A stretch of DNA of 64,000 bases from Synechococcus sp. RS9916. GTDB taxonomy: Bacteria; Cyanobacteriota; Cyanobacteriia; PCC-6307; Cyanobiaceae. The notes beneath the pieces were generated by a model. It was not told the DNA's origin, did not search any database, and saw only the letters and a program-made list of their open reading frames with translations. The DNA is taken from positions 1,762,869 through 1,826,868 of the forward strand of contig NZ_DS022299.1 in assembly GCF_000153825.1 (NCBI RefSeq). Direction: 5' to 3'. Both the position numbers and the translations under genes were made by a program. Positions 9,389 to 18,452 of the stretch are shown here, piece by piece. The first letter of the stretch is position 1, and every line of letters starts with the position of its first letter.

Positions 9389-10135
9389 ATGCTGTCCATG
9401 CCCGCTCGTCAGCCGCTCATGGCCGTTGGAACCACAGCGGCACTGCTGGGAGTCGGCCTCGGATTGGGGCCCATGCAGCCTGCCCAGGCCGGAGGCGTGT
9501 CCATCACCAGTTACGGCCATAGCGCTCTGCTGATCAAAGGGGGCGGGCAGTCCGTGCTGGTCAATCCCTTCAAGGCCGTGGGTTGCGCCAAGGGGCTGAC
9601 GGAACCCCGGGTGTCGGCCACGGTGATTTTGGCCAGCTCGGAATTGCTGGATGAAGGGGCACGCATCGCCAACGGCACCTTCCTTGTCAAACCTGGCTCC
9701 TATCGGGTTGGGGGGCTGAAATTGGAAGGCTTCGCCGCACCCCATGACCGCATCGGCGGCCGCCGTTATGGCCAGTCCACCCTGTGGCGCTGGCAGCAAG
9801 GGGGCCTGAGCTTTGCCCACCTCGGTGGCACGGCTGCTTCCCTCAGCGGAGAGGACAAGGTGCTGCTTGGACGGCCCGATGTGCTGATCATCGGTGTTGG
9901 TGGTGGTGGCAAGGTCTACGACGGCAACGAAGCCGCGGCCGTGATCAAAGCCCTGAACCCCCGCCGCGTGATCCCGGTGCAGTACGTCACGGGAGACGCA
10001 CCCGCGGGCTGTGACCAGACCGGGATCCAGCCGTTCCTTGATGCTCTCAGTGGCGTCACTGTGCAACGGGTGGGCAACACTCTCACCCTGCCCTCCAGCC
10101 TGGGGGACTCCACCGTGGTGGACGTGATGCGCTGA
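9389..10135 (+). CDS. Exported metallo-beta-lactamase-fold protein with degenerate metal motif
   Basis: The 248-residue protein has a signal peptide ending near AQA-GG (about residue 34). The segment ITSYGHSALLI, a Gly-rich LIIGVGGGG strand and RVIPVQYVT match the UlaG-like (Lactamase_B_3) fold. Where that family has the metal-binding HxHxDH after the beta-hairpin, this protein reads VILASSELLDEG, so the ligands are missing. It may be a non-catalytic or altered relative; function unknown. A second ATG at 9398 is an alternative start. Confidence 0.75.
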   Translation: MLSMPARQPLMAVGTTAALLGVGLGLGPMQPAQAGGVSITSYGHSALLIKGGGQSVLVNPFKAVGCAKGLTEPRVSATVILASSELLDEGARIANGTFLVKPGSYRVGGLKLEGFAAPHDRIGGRRYGQSTLWRWQQGGLSFAHLGGTAASLSGEDKVLLGRPDVLIIGVGGGGKVYDGNEAAAVIKALNPRRVIPVQYVTGDAPAGCDQTGIQPFLDALSGVTVQRVGNTLTLPSSLGDSTVVDVMR

Positions 10136-10149
10136 GCGCAGGCCGGGGA

Positions 10150-11166
10150 TCAGACCGCCATCAAACCCAGGCGTTGGAGTTCACCCTCCAGATCAGCGCG
10201 GGTGTAGCCGGCGATCAGCGCCAACAGCAGCAGGACACGGGCCTTCTGAGGGCTGAGAGTACCCGCCGGCAACAGCCCTAAACGGGCATGGTCGGCGCAG
10301 CGATGCACCGGCCCGGAACCACAGCGATTGGCGCGGAGCATCAATGGCAAAGGGCCATTCCACTGGTCGATGGCGGTGCGTTCCACCGCCGACAGCTGGC
10401 CTGCACCGGTGCCGGTGAAGACCAATCCCTGCACACCGGCCTGGAGCAGCGCAGGGATCAGCGCCGCTGGAGGCTCCACGCAGCCATGCAGGATCGCCAC
10501 CTGGGGCCACATTGATGAGAGCGGGAGGGCAGCGAAGGGCACCATCGGCGCCCCTGCCGCAGCCGGCCAGTGCACGCCGGCATCATCCACCCACCCCAAC
10601 GGGCCCGCCCCAGTGCTGCGGAAGGCGCCCACCCCCTGGGTGGCGACCTTGGTCACGGCACGGGCCCCATGGATCTCGCCATCGAGTACCGCAAGCACGC
10701 CGCGCCCGCGTGCTTGCGGATCGATCGCCACCTCAACCGCCTGGTAGAGGTTCAACGGCCCATCGGCGCTGAGGGCGGTGGCCGGTCGCATCGCCCCCAC
10801 CAGCACCACCGGCCTGGGGTCATCGATCAAGAGCTGAAGCAACCAGGCGGTTTCCTCCAGGGTGTTGGTGCCATGGGTAATCACCACCCCGGCGAGGTCA
10901 GGTTGCGTCTGAAACGCCTCACGAATCCGTGCCACCAACAGGCGCCAATGGGCGAACTGCAGGTCGGCACTATCGACGCTGGCGATGGCCTCCACCCGGA
11001 TCGTCGCCAGCTGCTGCAATTCGGGCACCGCCGCCAACAGGGCATCACCGCTGAGGGCGCCAGCGGCATAGGTATTGACCTGGGTGCTGGTCGCCCCGGA
11101 GCCGGCAATCGTGCCTCCCGTGCTGAGCAACAGCAGCGCAGGCCGCTGCACCGCAGGCTCCCCCAT
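10150..11166 (-). CDS. L-asparaginase-family amidohydrolase
   Basis: The 338-residue protein carries the asparaginase motifs STGGTIAG (Thr16/Thr19), VVITHGTNTLEET (98-106), VGAMRPATALSADGPLNLY and ARAVTK. Family members hydrolyse asparagine or glutamine. The Thr and Lys of the catalytic set are present, but the usual aspartate of HGTDT is Asn here, which may alter activity. There is no obvious signal peptide. The ATG at 11166 overlaps the upstream stop by one base, making this the last gene of the signalling operon. The open frame upstream of 11166 belongs to the cyclase-kinase gene. Confidence 0.88.
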   Translation of the reverse strand: MGEPAVQRPALLLLSTGGTIAGSGATSTQVNTYAAGALSGDALLAAVPELQQLATIRVEAIASVDSADLQFAHWRLLVARIREAFQTQPDLAGVVITHGTNTLEETAWLLQLLIDDPRPVVLVGAMRPATALSADGPLNLYQAVEVAIDPQARGRGVLAVLDGEIHGARAVTKVATQGVGAFRSTGAGPLGWVDDAGVHWPAAAGAPMVPFAALPLSSMWPQVAILHGCVEPPAALIPALLQAGVQGLVFTGTGAGQLSAVERTAIDQWNGPLPLMLRANRCGSGPVHRCADHARLGLLPAGTLSPQKARVLLLLALIAGYTRADLEGELQRLGLMAV

Positions 11167-13427
11167 CAGCGGAGGCCGAAGCGGCGGCCCAAGGTGTCGA
11201 GCACAGCTGCATCCACGCCATAGCCCCGCAACGCCTCGATCACCGCCCGGGGCTTCTCCGCAGGCGGGCACTGGTCCAGCTGATCGAGCACGGTGAGGCC
11301 AATCGGGCCGATCAGTTCGGTGAGTTGGTCGCGCAGCTGAGCCTCATCGAGCACATCAACAGCAGCCTCAGCCACTGGGGATGGAGCGGGTGTAGACGAC
11401 GACGGGATGGGGGACGAAGGCTGAACCGCAGCCTCTGGGGCCTCTGGATCAGGGGGCTCCATCGACGACTCCGCAGCCATCGACGTTGCTGCAGCCGTGA
11501 GCAAATCTTCAATCACAGCATCGGGCACCGAAGCGTTTTGCAACTGGATTCGGAAGCGCGCAGGGTCATGGGGCAGCAATGCCGCCAACTCGGCGGTCCA
11601 AATGAAATCAGCGATCGGACCGATGCGATCCCGCAACAGGGCCAACAAAACCGGGTTCCAATCGCCAGCCCCGGAAGCAGGTGCCGATCCGGATGGTTCC
11701 GGGGTCGCAGGATCGACCACTGCCTGGGGCTCAGATGGGGCAGGCGCCACTGGCTCCGGCGTCGGCACTTCCGCCTTGCGGCAAGCCTCGTCGACGTCAG
11801 CGACCGCCAAGCCAGCTGCCACCAGCCGATCCCGCAGGGGCCCGAGCTGTTGAGGGTCGATGGTGGAGGGAACGGATTCCAGCAACAGCTCCACCATCGG
11901 GCCATAAATCACCACCAGATGGTCGTGGAGGCCGGCTTTACGCACCGCCGGTCGGGACAGATCCACCGCTGGGGAAGGAGCAGAGGCACCCGTCGTGGCG
12001 CTGACTGCACTGGTCCGTCCAGCGCTGGCAGGAGCTGCGCTGGCACTGACTGGATTGGAATTCTCTGGAGTGGTGCTGCCTGGCGCAGACACCGGCACCT
12101 GCACCGGCTGGTCCAGCAGCTGCAGAGCATCGGAGGCCTGCTTCAAACGTCGGGCCGGCTGATCTTCCAACAGGGGCGCCAGCCAGCGCTGCACCTCCGG
12201 GTCAAGGGCGTCCAGAGTCCAACAGGCCAGGGTCTCGTCATAGAGCTGGGAAGGCTCACCACCGGTGTAAAGCAACAACGCCGTCACACCGAGGGCGTAG
12301 AGATCGGCCGCTGGTGTGATCCGTCCAAAACGGGCCCGCTCCGGGGCCGTGAAATAGGGCCTCCCCCGCTCCGACAGGCTGGGCTCGCGAGCCTCGGATG
12401 GCTCATGGGTGGTTTCCGTGCGGGCGCGCAACAGGGAGAAGTCGACCAGGAACGGAGCAGCGTTGCTGTCGGGAAGGATCAGGTTGGCGGGATGAATATC
12501 GCCATGCACCAGACCAGCGGCATGCACTTCCTCCAGCACCTGCAACACCTGACGGAGCAAAGCGGCAAGCCGCTGTTTGCGCCGCAACAGATCGAGAGAA
12601 CCCTGCAGGGATGGACCTGCGATGTACTCCTGGATAAAGCAGAACATCCCCCCCTGGGCATAGGCATCCAGCACCCGGGGAATGCGGGGATGGCGCAGCC
12701 GATCGAGGCAAGCGGCCTCCACCCGTAAGGCCTCCTCCAGAGCGGGATCTGCAGGAATCAGCTTGAGAACCGCCTGACGGTCGCGCTGGCGCTCCTGCAA
12801 CAGGAGGGTGTTGCGCTCCACGGAACGACTCAGGGGCCGCACCACGGAATACGGGGTGTCCTGCAGCAGGGCATCCACATTCATGCCGTCATCAACGGGG
12901 GCCCGCCCGAAGCGCAGTAGTTCCTCAGGGCCGAGGCAATAGAGCTCCATTCGCTCCGGCAGACCCTTCAACTCCACATCCCCCATGCTGCGTGCGATCT
13001 GGCGAAACCTGGGATCAATCAATTCATAGGTCGAACGCGTAAAGGCCACGCCGTTCGCCGGACTCACGGTCTGCAACCGAGAGGCGAGATGCACCCCCTG
13101 GCCAATGATGTCGTCGCCGTCGGCATAGATCTCGCCGGTGTGCAGCCCAAAGCGGTGCGCCAATGATTGACGCCCGCGGGCACTCAGGGCCTGCACCGCT
13201 GTCTGAATGAACTGCAGTGCTTGCGTCGGCCCATCGAACGTGACCAGCAGACCATCGCCAAGGGATTTCACCAACAGCCCCCCATGGCTTTGCACCGCAT
13301 CACGAATCAGGGAAAGGTCCTCCTTGATCCGCTGGATAGCAATCAATTCATCAGCAAAGATCTTGAGCGACGAATCGACCACATCACTGAAGACGATGGC
13401 GCGCAGCTGGCGGGCCTGTTCCGGCAT
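11166..13427 (-). CDS. Class III nucleotide cyclase-protein kinase fusion with triplicated C-terminal module
   Basis: The 753-residue protein has three parts. Residues 8-165 are a class III cyclase domain: metal Asp15 (FSDVVDSS) and Asp58 (KSLGDGL), with Lys54 and Asp106 suggesting ATP as substrate; the usual VN-x3-R transition-state Asn is His113, with Arg117 kept. Residues about 193-440 are a Ser/Thr-kinase-like domain: Lys222, catalytic loop HGDIHPANL (Asp310, Asn315), DFS in place of DFG at 329-331, APE at 361-363. A Pro/Ala/Ser linker follows, then three related helical modules at about 498-555, 590-648 and 695-753, each with a Y/IGPx core. It is coupled by one-base overlaps to the genes on both sides. 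It is presumably a cytosolic signal transducer; ligand and targets are unknown. Confidence 0.88.
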   Translation of the reverse strand: MPEQARQLRAIVFSDVVDSSLKIFADELIAIQRIKEDLSLIRDAVQSHGGLLVKSLGDGLLVTFDGPTQALQFIQTAVQALSARGRQSLAHRFGLHTGEIYADGDDIIGQGVHLASRLQTVSPANGVAFTRSTYELIDPRFRQIARSMGDVELKGLPERMELYCLGPEELLRFGRAPVDDGMNVDALLQDTPYSVVRPLSRSVERNTLLLQERQRDRQAVLKLIPADPALEEALRVEAACLDRLRHPRIPRVLDAYAQGGMFCFIQEYIAGPSLQGSLDLLRRKQRLAALLRQVLQVLEEVHAAGLVHGDIHPANLILPDSNAAPFLVDFSLLRARTETTHEPSEAREPSLSERGRPYFTAPERARFGRITPAADLYALGVTALLLYTGGEPSQLYDETLACWTLDALDPEVQRWLAPLLEDQPARRLKQASDALQLLDQPVQVPVSAPGSTTPENSNPVSASAAPASAGRTSAVSATTGASAPSPAVDLSRPAVRKAGLHDHLVVIYGPMVELLLESVPSTIDPQQLGPLRDRLVAAGLAVADVDEACRKAEVPTPEPVAPAPSEPQAVVDPATPEPSGSAPASGAGDWNPVLLALLRDRIGPIADFIWTAELAALLPHDPARFRIQLQNASVPDAVIEDLLTAAATSMAAESSMEPPDPEAPEAAVQPSSPIPSSSTPAPSPVAEAAVDVLDEAQLRDQLTELIGPIGLTVLDQLDQCPPAEKPRAVIEALRGYGVDAAVLDTLGRRFGLR

Positions 13428-14338
13428 CAGCGGCTCTCCTCCTTGGCAGGCGAGGCAACTTTTTTCGCCCCATACACCGTGTAAGGAGCTCCGGCCCGCG
13501 GCAGAGACCACCCTTCAACGGCCGCCACGATCCCCCGCAACTCCTTGAGGGAGTAGGGCTCAGGGATCACGCCGCTGGCATAGCCCAGAGACGGGGGCAG
13601 CTGGGAGACGTTCTGATCCAGTTGACTCAAGAAGGGTTGGTGATCCGACTGCAACAGCGGCTGGCTGAGGGCCAGGGCACCCAGAGGAATCAAGTGGGAA
13701 TCCTCATAGAGCATCCGCAAACCGGGGCTGCCATGGGGAAGCGCCCCATCCCAAGCGATCACATCCACACGACCGTCGTTGAGCATCTCGCGCAGATCGG
13801 CGTAGCTCAGGGCGTACTGCACTTCAGAGAAGCGCAGGCCATGGAGATTGAAGAGGGGTAAGTAAAAGCCCGTGAGGGAGCCTCGCGGCAGCAACCCCAA
13901 CCGTTTGCCGCGCAGGTCGGCCCTGGTGCGAAGGCCACTGGCTTCACGCACCAACAATTGCGACTTGGAATTGCTGCGCCGCCCCAACTGACGCACCAGC
14001 CCATAGCCACCCCCCTGCTCGAGGGCATAGGCCGTCAATCCCGGTGGCAGAAAGGCCAGATCCCAGTCACCCGTGCTCAGCCGGCGCCGCGCCTGCTCCG
14101 GACTGGCCACTGGCTCCAGCTGCACCTCACAGCGACTGGCCACGGTCAACAACTCCTTGAGCCGAAACTGGTCGCTGTCAGGCAAAACCGCTGCACCACC
14201 CTGCGTGCGACCTTCCAGGGCCCCCACCAGACCAACACGCAAGCGATTGCCCGGCCCGCATAAAGCGACGGAAGGAGACTGCGGTCCACCACAAGCGGCG
14301 GTGAACAACAAAGCCAGCAGCGGCAGCCAGCGCTTCAT
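13427..14338 (-). CDS. PhnD-like periplasmic substrate-binding lipoprotein
   Basis: This is a lipoprotein with lipobox FTAAC (Cys16) and a fold matching the phosphate/phosphite/phosphonate-binding PhnD family: LRVGLVGALEG, then the CEVQLEPVASPEQARRRL helix, DLAFLPPGLTAYAL, RGKRLGLLPRGSLTG and a C-terminal closing helix. No permease or ATPase gene is adjacent. It sits between a membrane HAMP sensor and a cyclase-kinase, with one-base overlaps on both sides, so a ligand-sensing role is more likely than transport. ATG 14338 is preferred to the TTG at 14341. The ligand is unknown. Confidence 0.87.
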   Translation of the reverse strand: MKRWLPLLALLFTAACGGPQSPSVALCGPGNRLRVGLVGALEGRTQGGAAVLPDSDQFRLKELLTVASRCEVQLEPVASPEQARRRLSTGDWDLAFLPPGLTAYALEQGGGYGLVRQLGRRSNSKSQLLVREASGLRTRADLRGKRLGLLPRGSLTGFYLPLFNLHGLRFSEVQYALSYADLREMLNDGRVDVIAWDGALPHGSPGLRMLYEDSHLIPLGALALSQPLLQSDHQPFLSQLDQNVSQLPPSLGYASGVIPEPYSLKELRGIVAAVEGWSLPRAGAPYTVYGAKKVASPAKEESR

Positions 14339-15276
14339 CAACCCTGGCCTTTGCGGTCCTTGAGCATCTGCATGGAAATCGCCAGGCTCTGCTTCATGCG
14401 CTCGAAACTACGGGCCAACAACCCGATTTCATCGCGACGCTCCCGTTCCTCGAAGTTGACGGTGGCGGGAGTGACGCTGGCTTCCTCGGCCTTGCGGCTG
14501 ATCTCGCGCATCGGGCGCAGGATCAACTGACTGAGCACCACGTTGGTGATCACACCCACCACAGCGAACGCCAGCACCATCAACAGCGCGGTCGCAATCA
14601 AGGAGCGATCTTTGGCCGCAAACACCGCCTTCTGGGGGACGGTGACGATCTGGGTGCCGACGATCTCATTCAGCTTCCAACCGAAGCCACTGCTATCGCC
14701 GTAAGCCAGCAGCTGACTTGCGGGTGCCCGATCCGGGGTGGAATGGCAAACCAGGCAACTCTCCTTGCTGACCTTGATCGGCTGGGCAACGAAGTGAACT
14801 GTGCCCAGAGGCGTGTTCTTGCTACCGGACTGACGCTTCAGCGACGGATCGCGACGGAAATTCTCGATGATGCCGGTTTCAAACGAATCGGCCTTGTCTC
14901 TCAGATTGGTGGGGTTGAGGGCCGCTTCGCGATAGGAGTATTCGCGGTAATCGGGATTGTCTTTGAGATAGCCCGCAACGGTCTGGGCGGAATAACTGGG
15001 CACCGCTTCCGGACGGAACAACCCCACTCCCTGATTCAGCGGGGCAACGATCGGATTCACCTTCTTGCTGGTGTAGGCGCGAACCGACAACATCGCGTCC
15101 ATAAAGAACGCCGCTCGCTGATCAATGAGCTCCCGAGCCTGCCAGCCAAACAGCAGATTCAGCAGCAGCACCGCCACAAGAATCGACAGCGTGAGAATCG
15201 CTGTAAGCGTGATAGCGAGCTGCTGACGCAAGGGACGCTGGCCCGGCTCCGGGAACAACCGCTTGATCGGTGACAT
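14338..15276 (-). CDS. Membrane sensor with CxxCH-containing Tll0287/DUF3365-like domain and HAMP
   Basis: The protein is about 312 residues. TM1 is at about 20-42, followed by a periplasmic DUF3365/Tll0287-like domain with a single c-type heme motif CLVCH at 174-178, TM2 at about 225-252, and a HAMP region (LRPMREISRK to DEIGLLARSFERM) at the end. There is no kinase, cyclase or methyl-accepting domain, so signalling must pass to a partner. It is the first gene of the operon with the PhnD-like lipoprotein and cyclase-kinase, whose genes follow with one-base overlaps. Redox, gas or heme-state sensing is an inference from the motif. Confidence 0.87.
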   Translation of the reverse strand: MSPIKRLFPEPGQRPLRQQLAITLTAILTLSILVAVLLLNLLFGWQARELIDQRAAFFMDAMLSVRAYTSKKVNPIVAPLNQGVGLFRPEAVPSYSAQTVAGYLKDNPDYREYSYREAALNPTNLRDKADSFETGIIENFRRDPSLKRQSGSKNTPLGTVHFVAQPIKVSKESCLVCHSTPDRAPASQLLAYGDSSGFGWKLNEIVGTQIVTVPQKAVFAAKDRSLIATALLMVLAFAVVGVITNVVLSQLILRPMREISRKAEEASVTPATVNFEERERRDEIGLLARSFERMKQSLAISMQMLKDRKGQG

Positions 15277-15332
15277 CAACGCAACCGGGAGCTCTTATCC
15301 ACAAACTAGTGGGCAAGTTGGATTTTCACCGC

Positions 15333-16481
15333 TCAAGAGGGCACAGAATCAATCTGCTGATAGGTCTGCCAAAAGCGCTGCATCTGCTCCGTGGTGCCGA
15401 GGCTGACCCGCAAGGCACCGTCGATCTGCGGCTTGCCAGCCATCGAACGCACAAGGATCCCTGCAGCACGCAGCTCGGCGTCCACACACGCCACACCGCG
15501 ACGGGGCCAGAGCAAGAGGTAGTTGCCGCCATCGACGTGGAAACGCACACCAGAGCGCGTCAACTCCGACACGATCCAGTTACGCGCACGCAACACCTCG
15601 GCAACGTAGGCGTCTGTGTAGGCCTGGTCCGCCAGGGCCGCAAAGGCCGCGGTGACCGCCAAGCTGTTGACGTCATAAGGGCCCGTCACCCGGCTGACGC
15701 GATCCACCACCTCGGCATGGCCGATGGCAAAACCAATGCGCAGCCCCGCCAGTCCTGCCGTCTTCGCGAGAGACCGCAGCACCAACACATTCGGCATTGC
15801 TGCGAAGTCGACACAAGGAAGCACGCTGTCTCCCGTAAACGCCTCATAGAGCTCATCCACCACCACCAAGGTGTCGGGAGCTCCTGCCGCCAGCTCCAGC
15901 ACCCGGTCCGGCGCCAGACGCGTGCCGGTGGGGTTATTGGGATTGCAGAGCATCAGCACCCGAGGGCGCCGTGCCAGGGCCTCTTGGATCGCCGCGAACG
16001 GGAAGACGTAACCCGGCATCTCATGGGGCACGGCGTCGATCACCATGCCCTGCATCCCTGCGCAAGGGGCGTAATAGCCAAAGGTGGGACTGGTGGTGAG
16101 CAGGGTGTCGCCGGCACCGCCATAGGCCTGCAGCACCGCGTGAATGGCCCCATCCACGCCGTTAAAAATGCCCACATTGGCGGCGCCAAGCCCCGTCGCC
16201 AGGCCCATCGGCGCCGCGGCCAGATTGGCCACCACCGCCTCGCGCAGGCCGTCGTATTCGGGATACACCGCCAGCTGATCGGCTGGAATCGACCGCAACG
16301 CCTCCACCACCTTCGGGCTGGGACCGACCGTGTTCTCGTTGAAATCGAGGCGCAATAGGCCCCGCCTCCCCTCCAGAGGAGCGCTGTAGGCCTTCAGACG
16401 CTCCACATCGGCGCGGGCTGGCGGAACGCCGGATGAGGGCGCTGCACTGAACGCGGTCGCAGCAGGGTCAGTCATCGCCAT
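15333..16481 (-). CDS. hisC: Histidinol-phosphate aminotransferase-family enzyme
   Basis: This is a fold-type I PLP enzyme of about 382 residues. It contains RLDFNENTVGPSP, YPEYDGLREAV, the CNPNNPTGT motif, VVVDELYEAF and the PLP lysine Lys240 in RSLAKTAGLAGLRIG. HisC converts imidazole-acetol phosphate to histidinol phosphate; paralogs act on other amino acids, and no other his gene is nearby, so specificity is not proven. The ATGs at 16481 and 16475 are both plausible; the upstream frame to 16547 is Pro/Arg-rich and probably not coding. Confidence 0.85.
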   Translation of the reverse strand: MAMTDPAATAFSAAPSSGVPPARADVERLKAYSAPLEGRRGLLRLDFNENTVGPSPKVVEALRSIPADQLAVYPEYDGLREAVVANLAAAPMGLATGLGAANVGIFNGVDGAIHAVLQAYGGAGDTLLTTSPTFGYYAPCAGMQGMVIDAVPHEMPGYVFPFAAIQEALARRPRVLMLCNPNNPTGTRLAPDRVLELAAGAPDTLVVVDELYEAFTGDSVLPCVDFAAMPNVLVLRSLAKTAGLAGLRIGFAIGHAEVVDRVSRVTGPYDVNSLAVTAAFAALADQAYTDAYVAEVLRARNWIVSELTRSGVRFHVDGGNYLLLWPRRGVACVDAELRAAGILVRSMAGKPQIDGALRVSLGTTEQMQRFWQTYQQIDSVPS

Positions 16482-16729
16482 CGGCTTGGGATCGCATCTC
16501 CAGGGGGCGGGCACGGGGGCGGGCATCAACCCGTTCGGCCTCAGCAAGGCTGGTGCCGATGCACGTCATCCCCAGCTTGCCGTGCGCAGAGAGCCATCAG
16601 GGCAAAGCCCTGATCAGCCACCGCATCGATCCAGAGCACAAGGACATCCAAGTCTGGTGATCGCTCCACTCCACGTCAGCACCAGAAGCGTGCCGAGAAT
16701 GGGTGCACGACCGCGCCGAGCCCCTAGCC
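16482..16729. other. Divergent hisC-selO intergenic region with a perfect hairpin
   Basis: About 248 bases without a convincing gene. It must hold the promoters for the two divergent genes. A perfect 8-bp inverted repeat ATCAGGGC-AAA-GCCCTGAT lies at 16596-16614. It has no T-tract on either strand, so it is not a standard terminator. No tRNA-like structure was seen. Confidence 0.5.
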
Positions 16730-18433
16730 ATGACAGGCGAGCAGACCCCATCGACCACTGGGGCGATCCAAAGCTTCAGCGCCCTGGCCGAGCGGGCGGA
16801 CTATTCCCTTCTGGACACGCTGCGGGCGGACCCAGACGCCAGCGTCGACGGCAACGATCACCGGGCGCGCCAGGTGTATTCCGGTCACTACGTACCGGTG
16901 ACGCCCACCCCTTTGGCGGAGGCGGAGTATGTGGCCCATAGCCCAGACCTCTTCAGCGAACTGGGGCTGAGCGATGCCCTGGTGCACGACGAGGCCTTCC
17001 GGCGCTGGTTCTCGGGCGACAGCAGTATGGCGACCGGCCCCCTCCGGCCCTTCGGCTGGGCGACGGGCTACGCCCTGTCGATCTACGGGACCGAATACAC
17101 CCAGCAATGCCCCTTCGGCACCGGCAACGGCTATGGGGATGGCCGAGCTCTCTCGGTGTTTGAAGGAGTGTTCAAAGACAAGCGCTGGGAGATGCAGCTC
17201 AAGGGCGGCGGCCCCACCCCCTACTGCCGCGGTGCCGATGGCCGTGCCGTGCTGCGCTCCAGCGTGCGCGAGTTTCTGGCCCAGGAGTTCATGCATGCCC
17301 TTGGCGTGCCCACCTCACGCTCCCTGACGCTCTACGTGTCCCGCAGCGAAACCGTGCGGCGACCTTGGTATTTGGAGCACTCACGCTCCCTGGATCCCGA
17401 CGTGATGGTCGACAACGCAGCGGCGATCACAACCCGCGTCGCACCATCGTTTCTGCGGGTGGGTCAGCTGGAGCTGTTCGCCCGCCGGGCCCGCAGCAAC
17501 GCGCATCCCGATGCGATGGAAGAGCTGCGCATGATCGTGACCCACTTGATCAGTCGCAATTACCGCGAGGTGATTGATCGCTCTCTGGACTTCAGCGATC
17601 AGGTGGTGCAACTGGCGCAGTTGTTCCGAGGCAGGCTCACCAGCCTGGTGGCCGATTGGATGCGGGTGGGCTATTGCCAGGGCAACTTCAACAGCGACAA
17701 CTGTGCCGCCGGCGGATACACCCTCGACTACGGGCCGTTCGGATTCTGCGAATTGTTCGACCCCCGCTTCCAACCCTGGACTGGCGGAGGGGAGCATTTC
17801 TGCTTCTTCAACCAGCCTGCGGCCGCTGAAGCCAATTTCCAGATGTTCTGCAGTGCGCTGCGGCCATTGCTCCAGGACCAGCCGGACGCCATGGCACAGC
17901 TGGATCAGATCAGTGCAGGGTTCGCCGAAGCCATGGAAACCACGCTGGATGCGATGTGGGCGAGGAAACTCGGGCTCCCAGGCTCCAACCCCCCACTGGT
18001 GCGCGAACTGCTGGCGCTGATGGCCCAATCACGAGCGGATTACACCCTCTTCTTCCGTGGCTTATCGGCCTGTCCCTCAACGCTGGAGCCCTTAGCGGGC
18101 AGCTTCTATTTCCCCTGCAGCCCTGAACTGGAAACGCAGTGGCACAGCTGGCTGGAGCGATGGCAGGAGCAGACCATGGGCAACGGCGACAACGCCGAGC
18201 GATCCACCGCCATGAAACGCGTCAATCCCGCGATCACCTGGCGTGAATGGCTGATCGCTCCGGCTTATCAGCAGGCAGAGCACGGTGACACCAACCTGAT
18301 CCAGGAGCTCCAAGCCGCATTCCGCAACCCCTATGACGACCCCAGCGAGGCGATGCAAGCGCACTACTGCCGCTTGAAACCAAGGGAGTACTTCAACGCT
18401 GGGGGCATCTCCCACTACAGCTGCTCGTCGTAA
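16730..18433 (+). CDS. selO: Protein adenylyltransferase SelO (pseudokinase fold)
   Basis: The 567-residue protein belongs to the YdiU/UPF0061/SelO family, which transfers AMP to protein Ser/Thr/Tyr and is linked to redox homeostasis. Diagnostic blocks are [11 protein letters not shown], the glycine-rich [42 protein letters not shown] and DYGPFGFCE. The E. coli-type C-terminal Cys-containing tail is represented here by the final SHYSCSS. ATG 16730 is chosen over an upstream GTG at 16703. It stands alone between hisC and argS. Confidence 0.94.
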   Translation: MTGEQTPSTTGAIQSFSALAERADYSLLDTLRADPDASVDGNDHRARQVYSGHYVPVTPTPLAEAEYVAHSPDLFSELGLSDALVHDEAFRRWFSGDSSMATGPLRPFGWATGYALSIYGTEYTQQCPFGTGNGYGDGRALSVFEGVFKDKRWEMQLKGGGPTPYCRGADGRAVLRSSVREFLAQEFMHALGVPTSRSLTLYVSRSETVRRPWYLEHSRSLDPDVMVDNAAAITTRVAPSFLRVGQLELFARRARSNAHPDAMEELRMIVTHLISRNYREVIDRSLDFSDQVVQLAQLFRGRLTSLVADWMRVGYCQGNFNSDNCAAGGYTLDYGPFGFCELFDPRFQPWTGGGEHFCFFNQPAAAEANFQMFCSALRPLLQDQPDAMAQLDQISAGFAEAMETTLDAMWARKLGLPGSNPPLVRELLALMAQSRADYTLFFRGLSACPSTLEPLAGSFYFPCSPELETQWHSWLERWQEQTMGNGDNAERSTAMKRVNPAITWREWLIAPAYQQAEHGDTNLIQELQAAFRNPYDDPSEAMQAHYCRLKPREYFNAGGISHYSCSS

Positions 18434-18452
18434 AGGCGAAGCGCTGTCGTAA

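Noticed and set aside
11325-12728. Long plus-strand ORF (467 codons) opposite the cyclase-kinase gene
   Set aside because: High GC makes long antisense frames common; its translation is His/Arg/Gln-rich with no domain, while the minus frame has clear motifs.
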